A DNA stretch of 64,000 nt from Rhodococcus rhodochrous (GTDB lineage Bacteria; Actinomycetota; Actinomycetes; Mycobacteriales; Mycobacteriaceae): positions 2,781,444 to 2,845,443 of the forward strand of contig NZ_LT906450.1 in NCBI RefSeq assembly GCF_900187265.1. Direction: 5' to 3'. This document shows, piece by piece, positions 40,313 to 48,498 of the stretch. The notes under the pieces are model-generated. The model made no database searches. It saw only the letters and a list, made by a program, of their open reading frames with translations, and was not told the origin of the DNA. The first letter of the stretch is position 1, and every line of letters starts with the position of its first letter. The position numbers were made by a program, and so were the translations under genes.

Positions 40313-40672
40313 CTACTGACCGAACGTAGAGCGCAGATGGGCGTTGATGAGCACGTTCACCCGTTTGCGCATCCGCAGGATCGTCTCGTTGTCCGGTATC
40401 GGGTCGTCGACCGTCAGGATCCAGCACACGGCGGTGTCGCTGCGCCGGGATCCGGAGAGCTCGAACCGGATCCGTGCGTCGCGGCGCCACGACCAGATCG
40501 AGGTCCACACCACCAGATCCGGCTCGACAGCCTCGACGACCTCAGGGCGTTGTTCGTCCTCGTGCAGAATCAACCACGGACGCCTCGGATCACGGTCGGG
40601 GTCGATCAAAGCCTGATAGACGATGTGCGGCGGGGGCGGCTGGGTGCGCCGCCGACGCGCGATTTCCGACAT
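40313..40672 (-). CDS. Small hypothetical protein
   Basis: A 119-residue unrecognised protein. The basic, Pro-rich N-terminus (MSEIARRRRTQPPPPHIVYQAL) leads into a probable alpha/beta domain with alternating strands (DLVVWTSIWSWRRDARIRFELSG; DTAVCWILTVDDP) and a C-terminal helix (MRKRVNVLINAHLRSTF). This pattern recalls small ligand-binding START/SRPBCC folds, but that is only a guess. TAGGGT lies five bases before the ATG, suggesting a leaderless start. It is divergent from the 345-residue gene and upstream of the 394-residue gene on the same strand. Confidence 0.7.
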   Translation of the reverse strand: MSEIARRRRTQPPPPHIVYQALIDPDRDPRRPWLILHEDEQRPEVVEAVEPDLVVWTSIWSWRRDARIRFELSGSRRSDTAVCWILTVDDPIPDNETILRMRKRVNVLINAHLRSTFGQ

Positions 40673-40729
40673 AGCGCACCCTAGCGTTTCACTGCCTCGA
40701 GACGGGGTCTGCCCTGATAGGCGGCGCGG

Positions 40730-40735
40730 TAGATT
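40730..40735 (+). promoter_or_regulatory. Leaderless -10 hexamer
   Basis: TAGATT followed by seven bases and the ATG at 40743. On the opposite strand TAGGGT stands just before the ATG at 40672, so the 70-bp spacer carries two divergent start signals. Confidence 0.4.
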
Positions 40736-40742
40736 CGTCGGC

Positions 40743-41780
40743 ATGGATACCGCCGAGCGCGTGCTGGCCGCACCACGAGGCCGGCGGTTCGCCGCCCACC
40801 TGGGCTATGCGTGCAGCACCGACGAGCGAGCAAGCAACTATCTCGAGCCCCTCACCCAGGCAGATGCCCTCGACGTCCTGGCCGCCGTCGATGCCGAAAC
40901 CGTCGCGCAGTTGTCCGAGCTCGACGTGCTCGAAGCATTGGGCCGGGCAACGGATTTCGCGCGGTACTGGCAACCCCCGGACGAAGAGGACCTCTGGTTC
41001 GCCGATCCGGCTATCGTCGCGGCCCTGCACCCGATCGTCGAGGCGGTGCTGACCTGCGACCATGCCCGGTGGTGGAGCACACCGATGGATCCGACATGCC
41101 AACGAGCAGTGCAGAAACGCTACACCTCCACCGACGAATGGTCCGAGACGTTCTGGAACAACCAGGACCACGACGCCGACCTGCCCGCCTGGCGACGGCA
41201 TGTCCTCGCCGACGAAGAGCGGTTCCGGCGCTTTCTGAACGCCGAACCCGAACGACAGATCAGCGGCGAGTGGTGGTCGACCCCGGTCCCGAGCAGAGTA
41301 CGGGTCACCAGCCGCGCACGGCAGAATCTGGGTGCGGTGGAATTGCTGCTCGCCGAAGACGACAACTCCGACGGTCGCCACGCCCGGGTGTGGCCGGTGC
41401 ATGTCGACGACGCGGCGCGGGTCTACGAGATCACCGGCCCCGCCGCCTGGACCCAGCTCGTCGACGCGTATCCCCTGGCAGTGGCGGCGTCGCGGCGCTC
41501 CGACTGGTACGAGACCACCGGCAAGTATCTGCAGTGGTACCTGCCGGACTGGGCAGCGGTGAGCGCCGACCACGACGCGGTGCACCTGACCGTGCTCGGG
41601 TATCTCACCACCCCCGGGCTGGCGCTCCCGCTGACCACGCACACCGGGGCCAGTGTCCTGGCCGGATGGGATCCCGACGCCACCTTCTGGCTCGACCCGC
41701 GCCTGGTTAAAGTCGACGGCCGACCCGTCGAATGGCACCGCACAGGCGACACACCCTGGATGCCGAGATCAGCAACATGA
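40743..41780 (+). CDS. Hypothetical protein
   Basis: A 345-residue unrecognised soluble protein. It is rich in Trp (for example RYWQPPDEEDLWF; SGEWWSTPVPSRVR; YLQWYLPDWAAV) and Asp/Glu, without signal peptide or membrane segment. The C-terminal third (DHDAVHLTVLGYLTTPGLAL, then GASVLAGWDPDATFWLD) looks like a barrel-type domain. Two separate WWSTP motifs may mark an internal duplication. It begins the accessory segment's plus-strand side and converges with the coupled pair at 41.9-43.2 kb. Confidence 0.75.
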   Translation: MDTAERVLAAPRGRRFAAHLGYACSTDERASNYLEPLTQADALDVLAAVDAETVAQLSELDVLEALGRATDFARYWQPPDEEDLWFADPAIVAALHPIVEAVLTCDHARWWSTPMDPTCQRAVQKRYTSTDEWSETFWNNQDHDADLPAWRRHVLADEERFRRFLNAEPERQISGEWWSTPVPSRVRVTSRARQNLGAVELLLAEDDNSDGRHARVWPVHVDDAARVYEITGPAAWTQLVDAYPLAVAASRRSDWYETTGKYLQWYLPDWAAVSADHDAVHLTVLGYLTTPGLALPLTTHTGASVLAGWDPDATFWLDPRLVKVDGRPVEWHRTGDTPWMPRSAT

Positions 41781-41895
41781 ACACCACGCCGGCCCCTGGA
41801 ATCCGGCGCCATGATGGCCGATTGGCTTCGATCGGCCTGCTCGTTGCCGTGCGTGCTGCTGGGCACTTCGCTCCGCCCCGAAATTCCTCGACCGC

Positions 41896-42588
41896 TCAAT
41901 GCTTTTCGAGTCCGTCCCGAGCGGAGAACACGGACTCGGTCGCCCCTCCTTCACCGAGCCTGGTCAGGTTCCCTCGAGCGGACGCGAACCGGCCCGGTGT
42001 TGGGCTACTCCCAGTACAGCGGCTCACGTGCAGGATCGTCGAGTACAGCGTCGATTCGCTGGTCGCCACAATGCGGTCGATTGCGTCCGCACTGGCACCG
42101 ATCGTGGCGAAGTGCGGATCGACATCGTTGGTGATGCACCAGGCACGGTCCGCCGGCCAGATGAAGGCGGGATCAGGCGAGTCGCCATACGGCCACCGCG
42201 CAGGGTCGTCGCTATTCCAGTGTGCGTAGTCCGCCAGCGTGCCGCGGAACAACCAGTAGACGCGATTGGGGATCGCAAAGTTGGGCGCCGAGTTGATGGT
42301 GGTGGTGCCCCACCCTTCCCACAGGCAGAAGTAGCACTCGTCTGGTGTGGTCGTGTATCGAGACAGAACCTCCAGTGCCACGGCGATCTGATCCTTCTCC
42401 GACAATGCGTTCTGATCGAAATCGACGTCACTCGTCTTCTGTCCAGGAAAGCTCGGATCGGGGATGAACCTCACCCGCGCATAGCGCGGATATCCGACTG
42501 GGCCGCGACCTGCCAATCGGTACCACGGAAGTCTCTGCTCGACGAGCCAATCGGCGGCCGATGCATCGTGGCACAGTTCGAAGCTCAC
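41896..42588 (-). CDS. Conserved actinobacterial hypothetical protein
   Basis: A 230-residue protein of a family I have seen only as hypotheticals. Typical segments are CYFCLWEGWG, NRVYWLFRGTLADY and PDPAFIWPADRAWCITNDVDPHFATIGAS followed by AIDRIVA. It is cytosolic, with no signal. The GTG start at 42588 overlaps the stop of the upstream gene by four bases (GTGA), so the two are coupled. It lies downstream of the LGFP-nuclease gene on the same strand, a possible place for an immunity or accessory function. Confidence 0.75.
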   Translation of the reverse strand: MSFELCHDASAADWLVEQRLPWYRLAGRGPVGYPRYARVRFIPDPSFPGQKTSDVDFDQNALSEKDQIAVALEVLSRYTTTPDECYFCLWEGWGTTTINSAPNFAIPNRVYWLFRGTLADYAHWNSDDPARWPYGDSPDPAFIWPADRAWCITNDVDPHFATIGASADAIDRIVATSESTLYSTILHVSRCTGSSPTPGRFASARGNLTRLGEGGATESVFSARDGLEKH

Positions 42589-43211
42589 CCGGCGATTATT
42601 CGAAGTTCGACGAGAACACCGACTTCCTGGGTCCATGGCCCCTCCGGTGGTGGAATCAGATTGATGCAACTCCCCGAGCTCTCGATGATCGGCGACTCGG
42701 GCACCGTGCCCGTCGCGAAGCCGTTCTGCCCCTCCCGGACAGGCCCGAAGGTATGGATCCCGCCCCCGCTGTAGTGGCCGTTCGCATCCGGCCAGCTCGT
42801 ATGGCTCACCAGCCGGCGACCGGTCACCGCGGCGCGCACACGGGCCTGTTCCGGCACCAGCGCCGGGAAGTCGGCCGACAACGAGCCGGTCACCTGCACG
42901 GTGCCGCGATACAGCGTGCTCGAGTGCAGAGCTGCACCCCAGCCCCGGCCGTGCAGAAGCAGCGAATAGGTCCCCGGATGCGTCCGCCCGGCCGGATCGA
43001 CCCATTCCCGGGACAGTCGTCCGTCACCGCGCACCTCCACTCGGGCGGTGAGGTCGTTGCACATCTCGGGAAGAATCCCCGGCTCCAGCTCGACGAAGGT
43101 CAAGGCGTACTCCACACGGTCGCCGACCTGCGGAAACTTCACCATTCCGTCGAGAATCAGGTCTGCCGGGACAAGCACTCGCAGACTCTCCGTAGTGATC
43201 TCGTGTGTCAT
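42585..43211 (-). CDS. Hypothetical protein coupled to the downstream gene
   Basis: A 208-residue unrecognised protein, mainly beta-rich (VGDRVEYALTFVELEPGI; DLTARVEVRGDGR; GTYSLLLHGRGWGAAL; YRGTVQVTGSL). It has no signal peptide. The N-terminus MTHEITTESLRVLVPADLIL starts after GAGGTGG at ATG 43211. It shares an operon-like arrangement with the 230-residue gene. Nothing in it suggests an enzyme. Confidence 0.75.
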   Translation of the reverse strand: MTHEITTESLRVLVPADLILDGMVKFPQVGDRVEYALTFVELEPGILPEMCNDLTARVEVRGDGRLSREWVDPAGRTHPGTYSLLLHGRGWGAALHSSTLYRGTVQVTGSLSADFPALVPEQARVRAAVTGRRLVSHTSWPDANGHYSGGGIHTFGPVREGQNGFATGTVPESPIIESSGSCINLIPPPEGPWTQEVGVLVELRIIAG

Positions 43212-43447
43212 CGCCACCTCGTCGACGCTCGCAGAAGCCGGTCGTTCCGGCAACGCTCGCCAGGCCTCTTCTGGTTTCAATTCCACAGGACACGGGGAGT
43301 GCCGTCCGCATCCGTCCCGACGAAGTTACCGGTCGGATTTCGCCGGAAGCGATGAACTTCGACCGTTCACCACCATGCATATCTCACGACCACATGCACA
43401 CGCGGCATCCTCCGAAAGCGGATGCCGCGTGGCAGAGCATGGTCTAC
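43212..43447. other. Intergenic region
   Basis: 236 bp between two minus-strand genes. I see no gene, no clear hairpin and no repeat. Confidence 0.3.
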
Positions 43448-43795
43448 CTATCGAGGAGGCTCACTTTCGCGTTCAGTGACTGTGATCGATCCGCCACCCG
43501 CTACTGGTGGCATGTCGTTCGGATTCTGTCCGGCCGCTGCATCCCGGGCGAACTCTTCGTATGTTTCGGGTTCGCCATCGTCGATGAACGGGTCTTCTAC
43601 CGATGGATCATAGTCTTCCTCAAGCAAAGGCTCGTCGCTCGGAGCAGGTTCTTCCGAACTGGTCATGGTAGTAGTTCCTTCCTGACTGGCCGAGTCGTTG
43701 GTGCCGGTGGCGACACGATTCGCCACCACCGCACCACCTGCGATCGCGGTAACGACGAGTACAGCGCTCACCAGATATGCAGCTTCCCGCCTCAC
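43448..43795 (-). CDS. Small membrane-anchored acidic protein sharing a motif with the LGFP nuclease
   Basis: A 115-residue protein with an N-terminal membrane helix (AAYLVSAVLVVTAIAGGAVVAN). A Ser/Thr/Glu linker follows, then a very acidic segment (EEDYDPSVEDPFIDDGEPE), and a C-terminal motif ETYEEFARDAAAGQNPND with GGGSITV. The LGFP nuclease just upstream carries NTYAEFAADAAVGIDPSD with GGGTLLV at residues 491-518. GTG start after AGGGAGAGA, 39 bases beyond the nuclease stop, so probably the same operon. It is a candidate partner, for example immunity or anchoring. The function is not known. Confidence 0.75.
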   Translation of the reverse strand: MRREAAYLVSAVLVVTAIAGGAVVANRVATGTNDSASQEGTTTMTSSEEPAPSDEPLLEEDYDPSVEDPFIDDGEPETYEEFARDAAAGQNPNDMPPVAGGGSITVTERESEPPR

Positions 43796-43834
43796 ATTCT
43801 CTCCCTACACTGACCATCTGCGATCTTACCGTGG

Positions 43835-46480
43835 TTATGGGGCAGGAGGGAGGGAGCCGCCGGAGACGGAAACCCAGAAGGGATCTTGATTGATCACTCG
43901 GTTGACTCCATAGAAGGCACCCAGATAGCTGCCTGCTCGACTGTTCTGAGGCCCGTCAATCATGCAGACACTGAAGCCCGTCGGACCCGTTCCTGCAGAC
44001 AGGTCCGGTATGTGACATTCAGGGTTGAAGGTTCGACCCGTGCCGCCAGAACTGTATCCACCTTCTGTGGTCGACGCGAAAGGATATTCATCGCATGTGC
44101 GACCTGACACGGCTCTGTCCCTGCTGATATCGCCAGACCGAGGACATGCTGCCTGCCGATTGATGTCCCTTGTCGCATTGTTTGCCTGGCGATGCAACGG
44201 CTGAGAGGGGGAACCTCCCGGAAGTCCGCTTTCAAGTGCCTTCTGAATGTGTCCGGCCGCCTCCGGTACGGGGTTGGCGTGGGATGTCGGGGAGAGCCAG
44301 AACTGCGGAGTGTAGGAGGACCATACACATCCTTGTTTCAACCCTGCGCTGTTACGCATTGTCTTATCGCATCGGAATCCGTGAGTCCCCACGCTGAGAT
44401 CTGTGGTGCTCGACAAATTGGGGGAATCATTGCCGAAACTGATTTTCAACCCGAAGTTTCGAGCCTCGATTGCGTTGTCGGCGAGGCTCGTCTCATTCCA
44501 AGTCACGACTAGCACAATCGTCATGCCGGAGTGAACCACCGTGCCTGGAGCAGGACCTTCAACTGAGAAAGAGCCGCTGTTATAACCGTCGTTGTAACCC
44601 TCGTACTGAAGGGTCGGGGTTCCGGCGGTAGTCCAGCCTTTCCCGAATTCGAGTCGGACTTCTTGCTTCATTATTCCAGTTCGGTGACTGGATAGCACTC
44701 CCGTTTTGATGGTGACAGCGGCAAAACGATCTGGACCGCCAGAAATATTTTTCCACCACGCAAAGGTATCTTTTACTGCACAAGCGTTCTTTCGGTTACC
44801 GCGCCACGTTCCATCCCACGTACCAGTAGTGCACCATGTGGGAATGAAGTATCCCCCGGTATCGGGTCCCTCGATGTTGGGGTCTTCGGGGTCGGGGGTC
44901 GCCGGACCCGATCCCGGGTTATTCACCAGAAGTGTTCCACCTCCGCTCGTGACTGGATCGCTGGGATCTATGCCAACGGCGGCATCAGCAGCGAATTCTG
45001 CATAGGTGTTCGGAGTTCCATCGGAGATGATGAAGCCGATATCACCTTGGTCATCGCCCGTCATGGTGTCCGCGATATCGGTCAGCCACCCCATCGTGCC
45101 CCACTGGAAATCCTGTTCCTCACCGGATCCAGGACGTGACCTGGCATCACTGATCGGGTACCCGTACGCCCCTGACTCGTTACCCGACTGTTCCCATTTA
45201 GATAGGAGAGAGCCTGTTACGGGCCATGCGCCTGTGCTCGGGTGCCAGTAGATGACGCCGCGTTCGAAGCGGCTCATCCGGCCCTGACCGTCAGGCAGAT
45301 CCATGGGGTCTTGGATGGGATAGCCGAGCAGGCTTCCCGGCTCGTGCGCGCCGACGGTGTTCCACTTGTCACGGATCAGACCGTTGCGGATCGCGGAACC
45401 GATCGCATTTTGGAACGCCACATAGATCGCGCCACGCTGGAACTCCTGACGCCGCCCCACCCCGTCGGCGTGCACGATCTCATCCGTGGTGGGGTATCCG
45501 AGCATGCCGGCAGCCGCCTCGTACTGAAGGATGCCCCAGCGGTTGAGGAAGCTGTTGACCACCGGATGTGCCCCGGTGTCGGGGTGCCAGTAGATCGGGC
45601 CGTTGAGGAACGTGACTCGTTGACCGATCCCGTCGGGGTTGGTGATGTTGCCGCTGGTCGGGTACGTCAGGAAGCTCGCCGGTCCGCCGAGGGAGTTGTA
45701 CTTGTCGCGGATCGCGCCGCACACCTGGAACGGGGACGGCCAGTAGGTTTGGCAGGTCACCGCCGCGATCGACATACGCGAGAGGGTGGAGCGCTCCTGT
45801 GCCTCCATCATCTCGGCCTTGTCGGCGTCTTCCTTGGTGAACGGCGCCGGGATCTCTTCTCGATCGGAGCGCATCTGCCCCGGTACGAGGGTGGCGTTCG
45901 GGTTCTCGGTCGGCGCCCAGTCCAGGTCCGGTTCGGCGGTCTTGGACGACAATTCCGGATCATCGGGGGCGATGGGCTGATCGGCGGCCGGTGCGGCCGG
46001 GATCATCTCCGCCGGCACCGGTGCGAGGGTGTCCTCGGTCGGCGGGGCGGGTTCCGGCTCTTGCGCGGCTGTCACCGGCGGTGAGGCCGGTTCCGGGACC
46101 GTTTCCGATGCCGGGGTCGGGGTGACCGGTTCGGGCGCTGCCGGGGTGGTTACGCACTCTGCCGGGGCCACCGGGGGAGTGGTGGTCGTGGTGGTGGGCG
46201 GCGGAGTCGTCGTGGTGGCCGGGGGTGTGGTGGTCGGTACCGCGCACGGATCGACCACCGTGGTGGTTTCGGCTGGGGTGTCGAGCGGCACCAGGTCCGG
46301 GGACGTTGTTGCCGGTGTGGACTGTGTCGTGGTGGGGACGGCCGGTGTCGTCTCGATCGGCTGGGCCAGGGCTGCCGACCCTCCGACGGCAACCATCAGC
46401 ACCGTGGTGCTCGCGAGCAGGCACCGGCTCATCCATCTGTGCCGGGACATGACGGAGCCCCGCTGGGGGTGCGAATCCAT
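43835..46480 (-). CDS. Secreted LGFP-repeat protein with C-terminal NucA/NucB nuclease domain
   Basis: A large 881-residue exported protein. The signal peptide is residues 1-39, ending ALA. A Thr/Pro/Ala-rich stalk follows (about 41-210). Next are several LGFP-type repeats (about 243-460: YWPSPFQVCGAIRDKYNSLG, then GYPTTDEI, GYPIQDP and GYPISDA), which in mycolata bind the cell envelope. A beta-rich cysteine-containing module covers about 545-735. The C-terminal domain (about 773-870) has the NucA/NucB signature CDEYPFAST (796-804) and QNSRAGSYLGAFYGVNRVI. The overall plan is that of a surface-displayed polymorphic nuclease toxin. The 3' third has lower GC than the 5' part. ATG 46480 chosen; ATG 46450 possible. 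Confidence 0.87.
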   Translation of the reverse strand: MDSHPQRGSVMSRHRWMSRCLLASTTVLMVAVGGSAALAQPIETTPAVPTTTQSTPATTSPDLVPLDTPAETTTVVDPCAVPTTTPPATTTTPPPTTTTTTPPVAPAECVTTPAAPEPVTPTPASETVPEPASPPVTAAQEPEPAPPTEDTLAPVPAEMIPAAPAADQPIAPDDPELSSKTAEPDLDWAPTENPNATLVPGQMRSDREEIPAPFTKEDADKAEMMEAQERSTLSRMSIAAVTCQTYWPSPFQVCGAIRDKYNSLGGPASFLTYPTSGNITNPDGIGQRVTFLNGPIYWHPDTGAHPVVNSFLNRWGILQYEAAAGMLGYPTTDEIVHADGVGRRQEFQRGAIYVAFQNAIGSAIRNGLIRDKWNTVGAHEPGSLLGYPIQDPMDLPDGQGRMSRFERGVIYWHPSTGAWPVTGSLLSKWEQSGNESGAYGYPISDARSRPGSGEEQDFQWGTMGWLTDIADTMTGDDQGDIGFIISDGTPNTYAEFAADAAVGIDPSDPVTSGGGTLLVNNPGSGPATPDPEDPNIEGPDTGGYFIPTWCTTGTWDGTWRGNRKNACAVKDTFAWWKNISGGPDRFAAVTIKTGVLSSHRTGIMKQEVRLEFGKGWTTAGTPTLQYEGYNDGYNSGSFSVEGPAPGTVVHSGMTIVLVVTWNETSLADNAIEARNFGLKISFGNDSPNLSSTTDLSVGTHGFRCDKTMRNSAGLKQGCVWSSYTPQFWLSPTSHANPVPEAAGHIQKALESGLPGGSPSQPLHRQANNATRDINRQAACPRSGDISRDRAVSGRTCDEYPFASTTEGGYSSGGTGRTFNPECHIPDLSAGTGPTGFSVCMIDGPQNSRAGSYLGAFYGVNRVINQDPFWVSVSGGSLPPAP

Positions 46481-46736
46481 CTGTGACCTGTTTCTTCTCG
46501 GGTGGATAGGTACAGCGGTGGCGCCATCGCTTCTTAGCAACTTAAACGGTTTCTCAATAATCACAAATGCACCAGATAACACTTGCGTAACAAATACCGA
46601 TCGACCTGTTTTGTTTTCAGAAAGCGTGCGAAAACCGACATTCGGTGTTAGGCGGTCAAGATCATCTTCGGCTCGAGCGGTGGTTCCCCGGGGAACAGCG
46701 ACCCCCGAAAAGAGGTGAAGGAGCGGGTATATACAC
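46481..46736. promoter_or_regulatory. AT-rich divergent regulatory region between two LGFP genes
   Basis: 256 bp separating the divergent LGFP nuclease and the small LGFP protein. The stretch 46535-46630 is strikingly AT-rich for this genome (for example AACTTAAACGGTTTCTCAAT and CAAATGCACCAGATAAC). It should contain both promoters, but I could not assign -10 elements confidently. Confidence 0.4.
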
Positions 46737-47063
46737 GTGCGCGACAAGGTGAGGTGGACGAGGCCACGAGGGCGGATGGCGACCGCAGTGGCCGCGGCGG
46801 GGCTGGTGGTCCTGGCCTTGACCGGTGGCGCAGTGGCCACCGCTGCGCCGGCCGAGGTGACAGCTGACTGCCAGATCTATTGGCCGTCGCCGTTCCAGGT
46901 GTGCGATCAGATCAAGGACCTGTACAACAGCCTCGGCGGAGCGGCGAGTCCGCTCGGCTTCCCGTCCTCGGCCGCGCAGGCGTACGGCACCGACGGACTC
47001 CGCCAGAGCTTCACCGGCGGGGCGATCGTCTGGACACCGTCGACCGGCGCCTACATCGAATAA
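46737..47063 (+). CDS. Small secreted single-LGFP-repeat protein
   Basis: A 108-residue exported protein. The signal peptide (MATAVAAAGLVVLALTGGAV, cleavage near ATAAPA) is followed by one LGFP unit: DCQIYWPSPFQVCDQIKDLY, NSLGGAASPLGFPSS, and GGAIVWTPSTGAYIE. This matches the first repeat of the divergent LGFP nuclease nearly motif for motif, so the two probably share an ancestor or a ligand. It lacks any effector domain. GTG 46737, GTG 46749 or ATG 46776 could be the start. Confidence 0.8.
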   Translation: MRDKVRWTRPRGRMATAVAAAGLVVLALTGGAVATAAPAEVTADCQIYWPSPFQVCDQIKDLYNSLGGAASPLGFPSSAAQAYGTDGLRQSFTGGAIVWTPSTGAYIE

Positions 47064-47228
47064 ACCGTCCTGCCGGCGGGTGAGCGACCGAAGATCAGAA
47101 ACGGAATCTTCCGGACCTGAACGATCCGGGTCGGCTCACCCGCGGCGGCGTCGGGGTCACTGGCAACCGGCAGCAGCGCGGTCTGCGCCGTGTCGGCGAG
47201 CCGGAACCACGCAGGCCCACAGGAACTG
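47064..47228. other. Intergenic region between convergent genes
   Basis: 165 bp between the LGFP protein and the TetR gene. No clear hairpin or gene is seen. Confidence 0.3.
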
Positions 47229-47888
47229 TCAGGTCGAGGTCTGTGGACGATTCCAGCGGGCGTGCCGGATGCGCTCGCATTTACGGCGACGGGCAGGAAC
47301 CATGATGCCCGGAAGCAGGAACCGCCACATCTGATCGATCCGCAGTTCGAGATCGACCCGTCGATCGAGCACGTTCGAGACCATCTGCACCCCGGTGAAC
47401 GCCGAAATCACGAACCGGGCCAGTTCCGGCGCATCGACCGTGCCGGGCAGATCGCCTTCGGCGATGGCGGTCTCGGCGAGCTGCCGGCACGCCTCGATCC
47501 AGTCCCGGTAGGGACCGGCCGGATCCAGCGGTCCTCCTCCGCCGCTGAATTCGAGGGTCAGCCGGATCCCGGCCCGGACGATCGGGTCCTGCACGATCTG
47601 TCGGCCCATCTCGTGGCAGAGCATCACGATCTGCTCGAGTGCCGAGGCACCGGTTGCGGCGATCGCCTCGACCGCGGCGAGGGAGATCTCGTGTTGTCGC
47701 TGCACGACAGCGTCGGCGAGTTCCTCCTTCGATTTGAAGTGGAAGTACAAGGCACCTTTGCTCAGGCCCGTGCCCGCCTCGATGATGTCGCCGAGGGAGG
47801 CGCCCTCGAAGCCCCGCTGGTCGAAGGCGGCCGCGGCCGCTGCCACGAGCTGGTGCCGCGTCGCCACTGCCCGAGCCTGCTTGACCAA
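47229..47888 (-). CDS. TetR-family regulator, gamma-butyrolactone receptor type (paralogue 1)
   Basis: A 219-residue ScbR/ArpA-like regulator. The N-terminal helix-turn-helix is FEGASLGDIIEAGTGLSKGALYFHFKSKEELADAV, the signature of butyrolactone receptors. The ligand domain (VMLCHEMGRQI; FTGVQMVSNVLDRRVDL) is closely similar to the second receptor at 50171-50827, often identical over 10-20 residues. The start is probably TTG 47888 after GAGAAGGG, because the paralogue starts at the equivalent residue with GTG. It lies beside the LGFP genes rather than beside gblA. Confidence 0.87.
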   Translation of the reverse strand: MVKQARAVATRHQLVAAAAAAFDQRGFEGASLGDIIEAGTGLSKGALYFHFKSKEELADAVVQRQHEISLAAVEAIAATGASALEQIVMLCHEMGRQIVQDPIVRAGIRLTLEFSGGGGPLDPAGPYRDWIEACRQLAETAIAEGDLPGTVDAPELARFVISAFTGVQMVSNVLDRRVDLELRIDQMWRFLLPGIMVPARRRKCERIRHARWNRPQTST

Positions 47889-48303
47889 TCCCGTGCCCTT
47901 CTCCCGAACTCTCGAAGCCCCGGCGTGAGGGCCCGCCCTGACGAATCCCGACCTGCGCCCGTGCCGGGGAAGACCGTAGCAGTCGGCCGGAATCCGGCCT
48001 GGTCGCCAGCAGTGTGACCGGTTCCCGCCGTGCGGGGGATGGGGGCACCATCGGGAACCGACACTCGGCAGGGATTCGGTCGACCGACTCGGTGACGACC
48101 GGGTTGTCGTCGTCGACGTCGGCACTCGCCGAACACCGACACCCCCGCCGGACCGGCCTGGAGGGCAGGTCCTCGCCAGCGGAGACGATCTGTCCTTTTG
48201 GTCGATCACCCGGCTCACCGCGCAGTGGCAGCCGCCCATGCAATCGCGTCCGGGGAGCGGGACCCGACCCTCCCCTGGAACGGACCCTCAAACCCGACAC
48301 GCG
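47889..48303. other. Intergenic region
   Basis: About 415 bp. It presumably holds the promoter of the TetR gene (a minus-strand TACGGT occurs near 47972). I see no credible protein in either strand. Confidence 0.3.
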
Positions 48304-48498
48304 GTGACCGGCACCCTCGTCGATTCCTCGGGCGCACACGTGCAGTTCCACAGCGCCGACGACCTCGACCTCGAGGTGCACGACGAGGGCCGGCAGGTGG
48401 TGTTCGCGCTGACCGCGACCGGCTCCAGAGGCGATATCGATCCGGCGCCGCTGACCGTGCGCGGGGTGATCACCTGCGAGGCGGTCACCGAGCACTGA
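48304..48498 (+). CDS. Possible small protein or gene fragment
   Basis: A 64-residue frame (VTGTLVDSSGAHVQFHSADD and LEVHDEGRQVVFALTATGSR) with beta-strand periodicity and GC-rich third positions. It looks like the end of a larger domain. There is no clear ribosome site. It overlaps a candidate fragment on the opposite strand by a few bases. I do not recognise it. Confidence 0.35.
   Translation: MTGTLVDSSGAHVQFHSADDLDLEVHDEGRQVVFALTATGSRGDIDPAPLTVRGVITCEAVTEH

Noticed and set aside
46150-46450. Thr/Pro-rich repetitive DNA as a mobile repeat
   Set aside because: It encodes the extracellular stalk of the LGFP nuclease; such low-complexity stalks are normal in exported envelope proteins.
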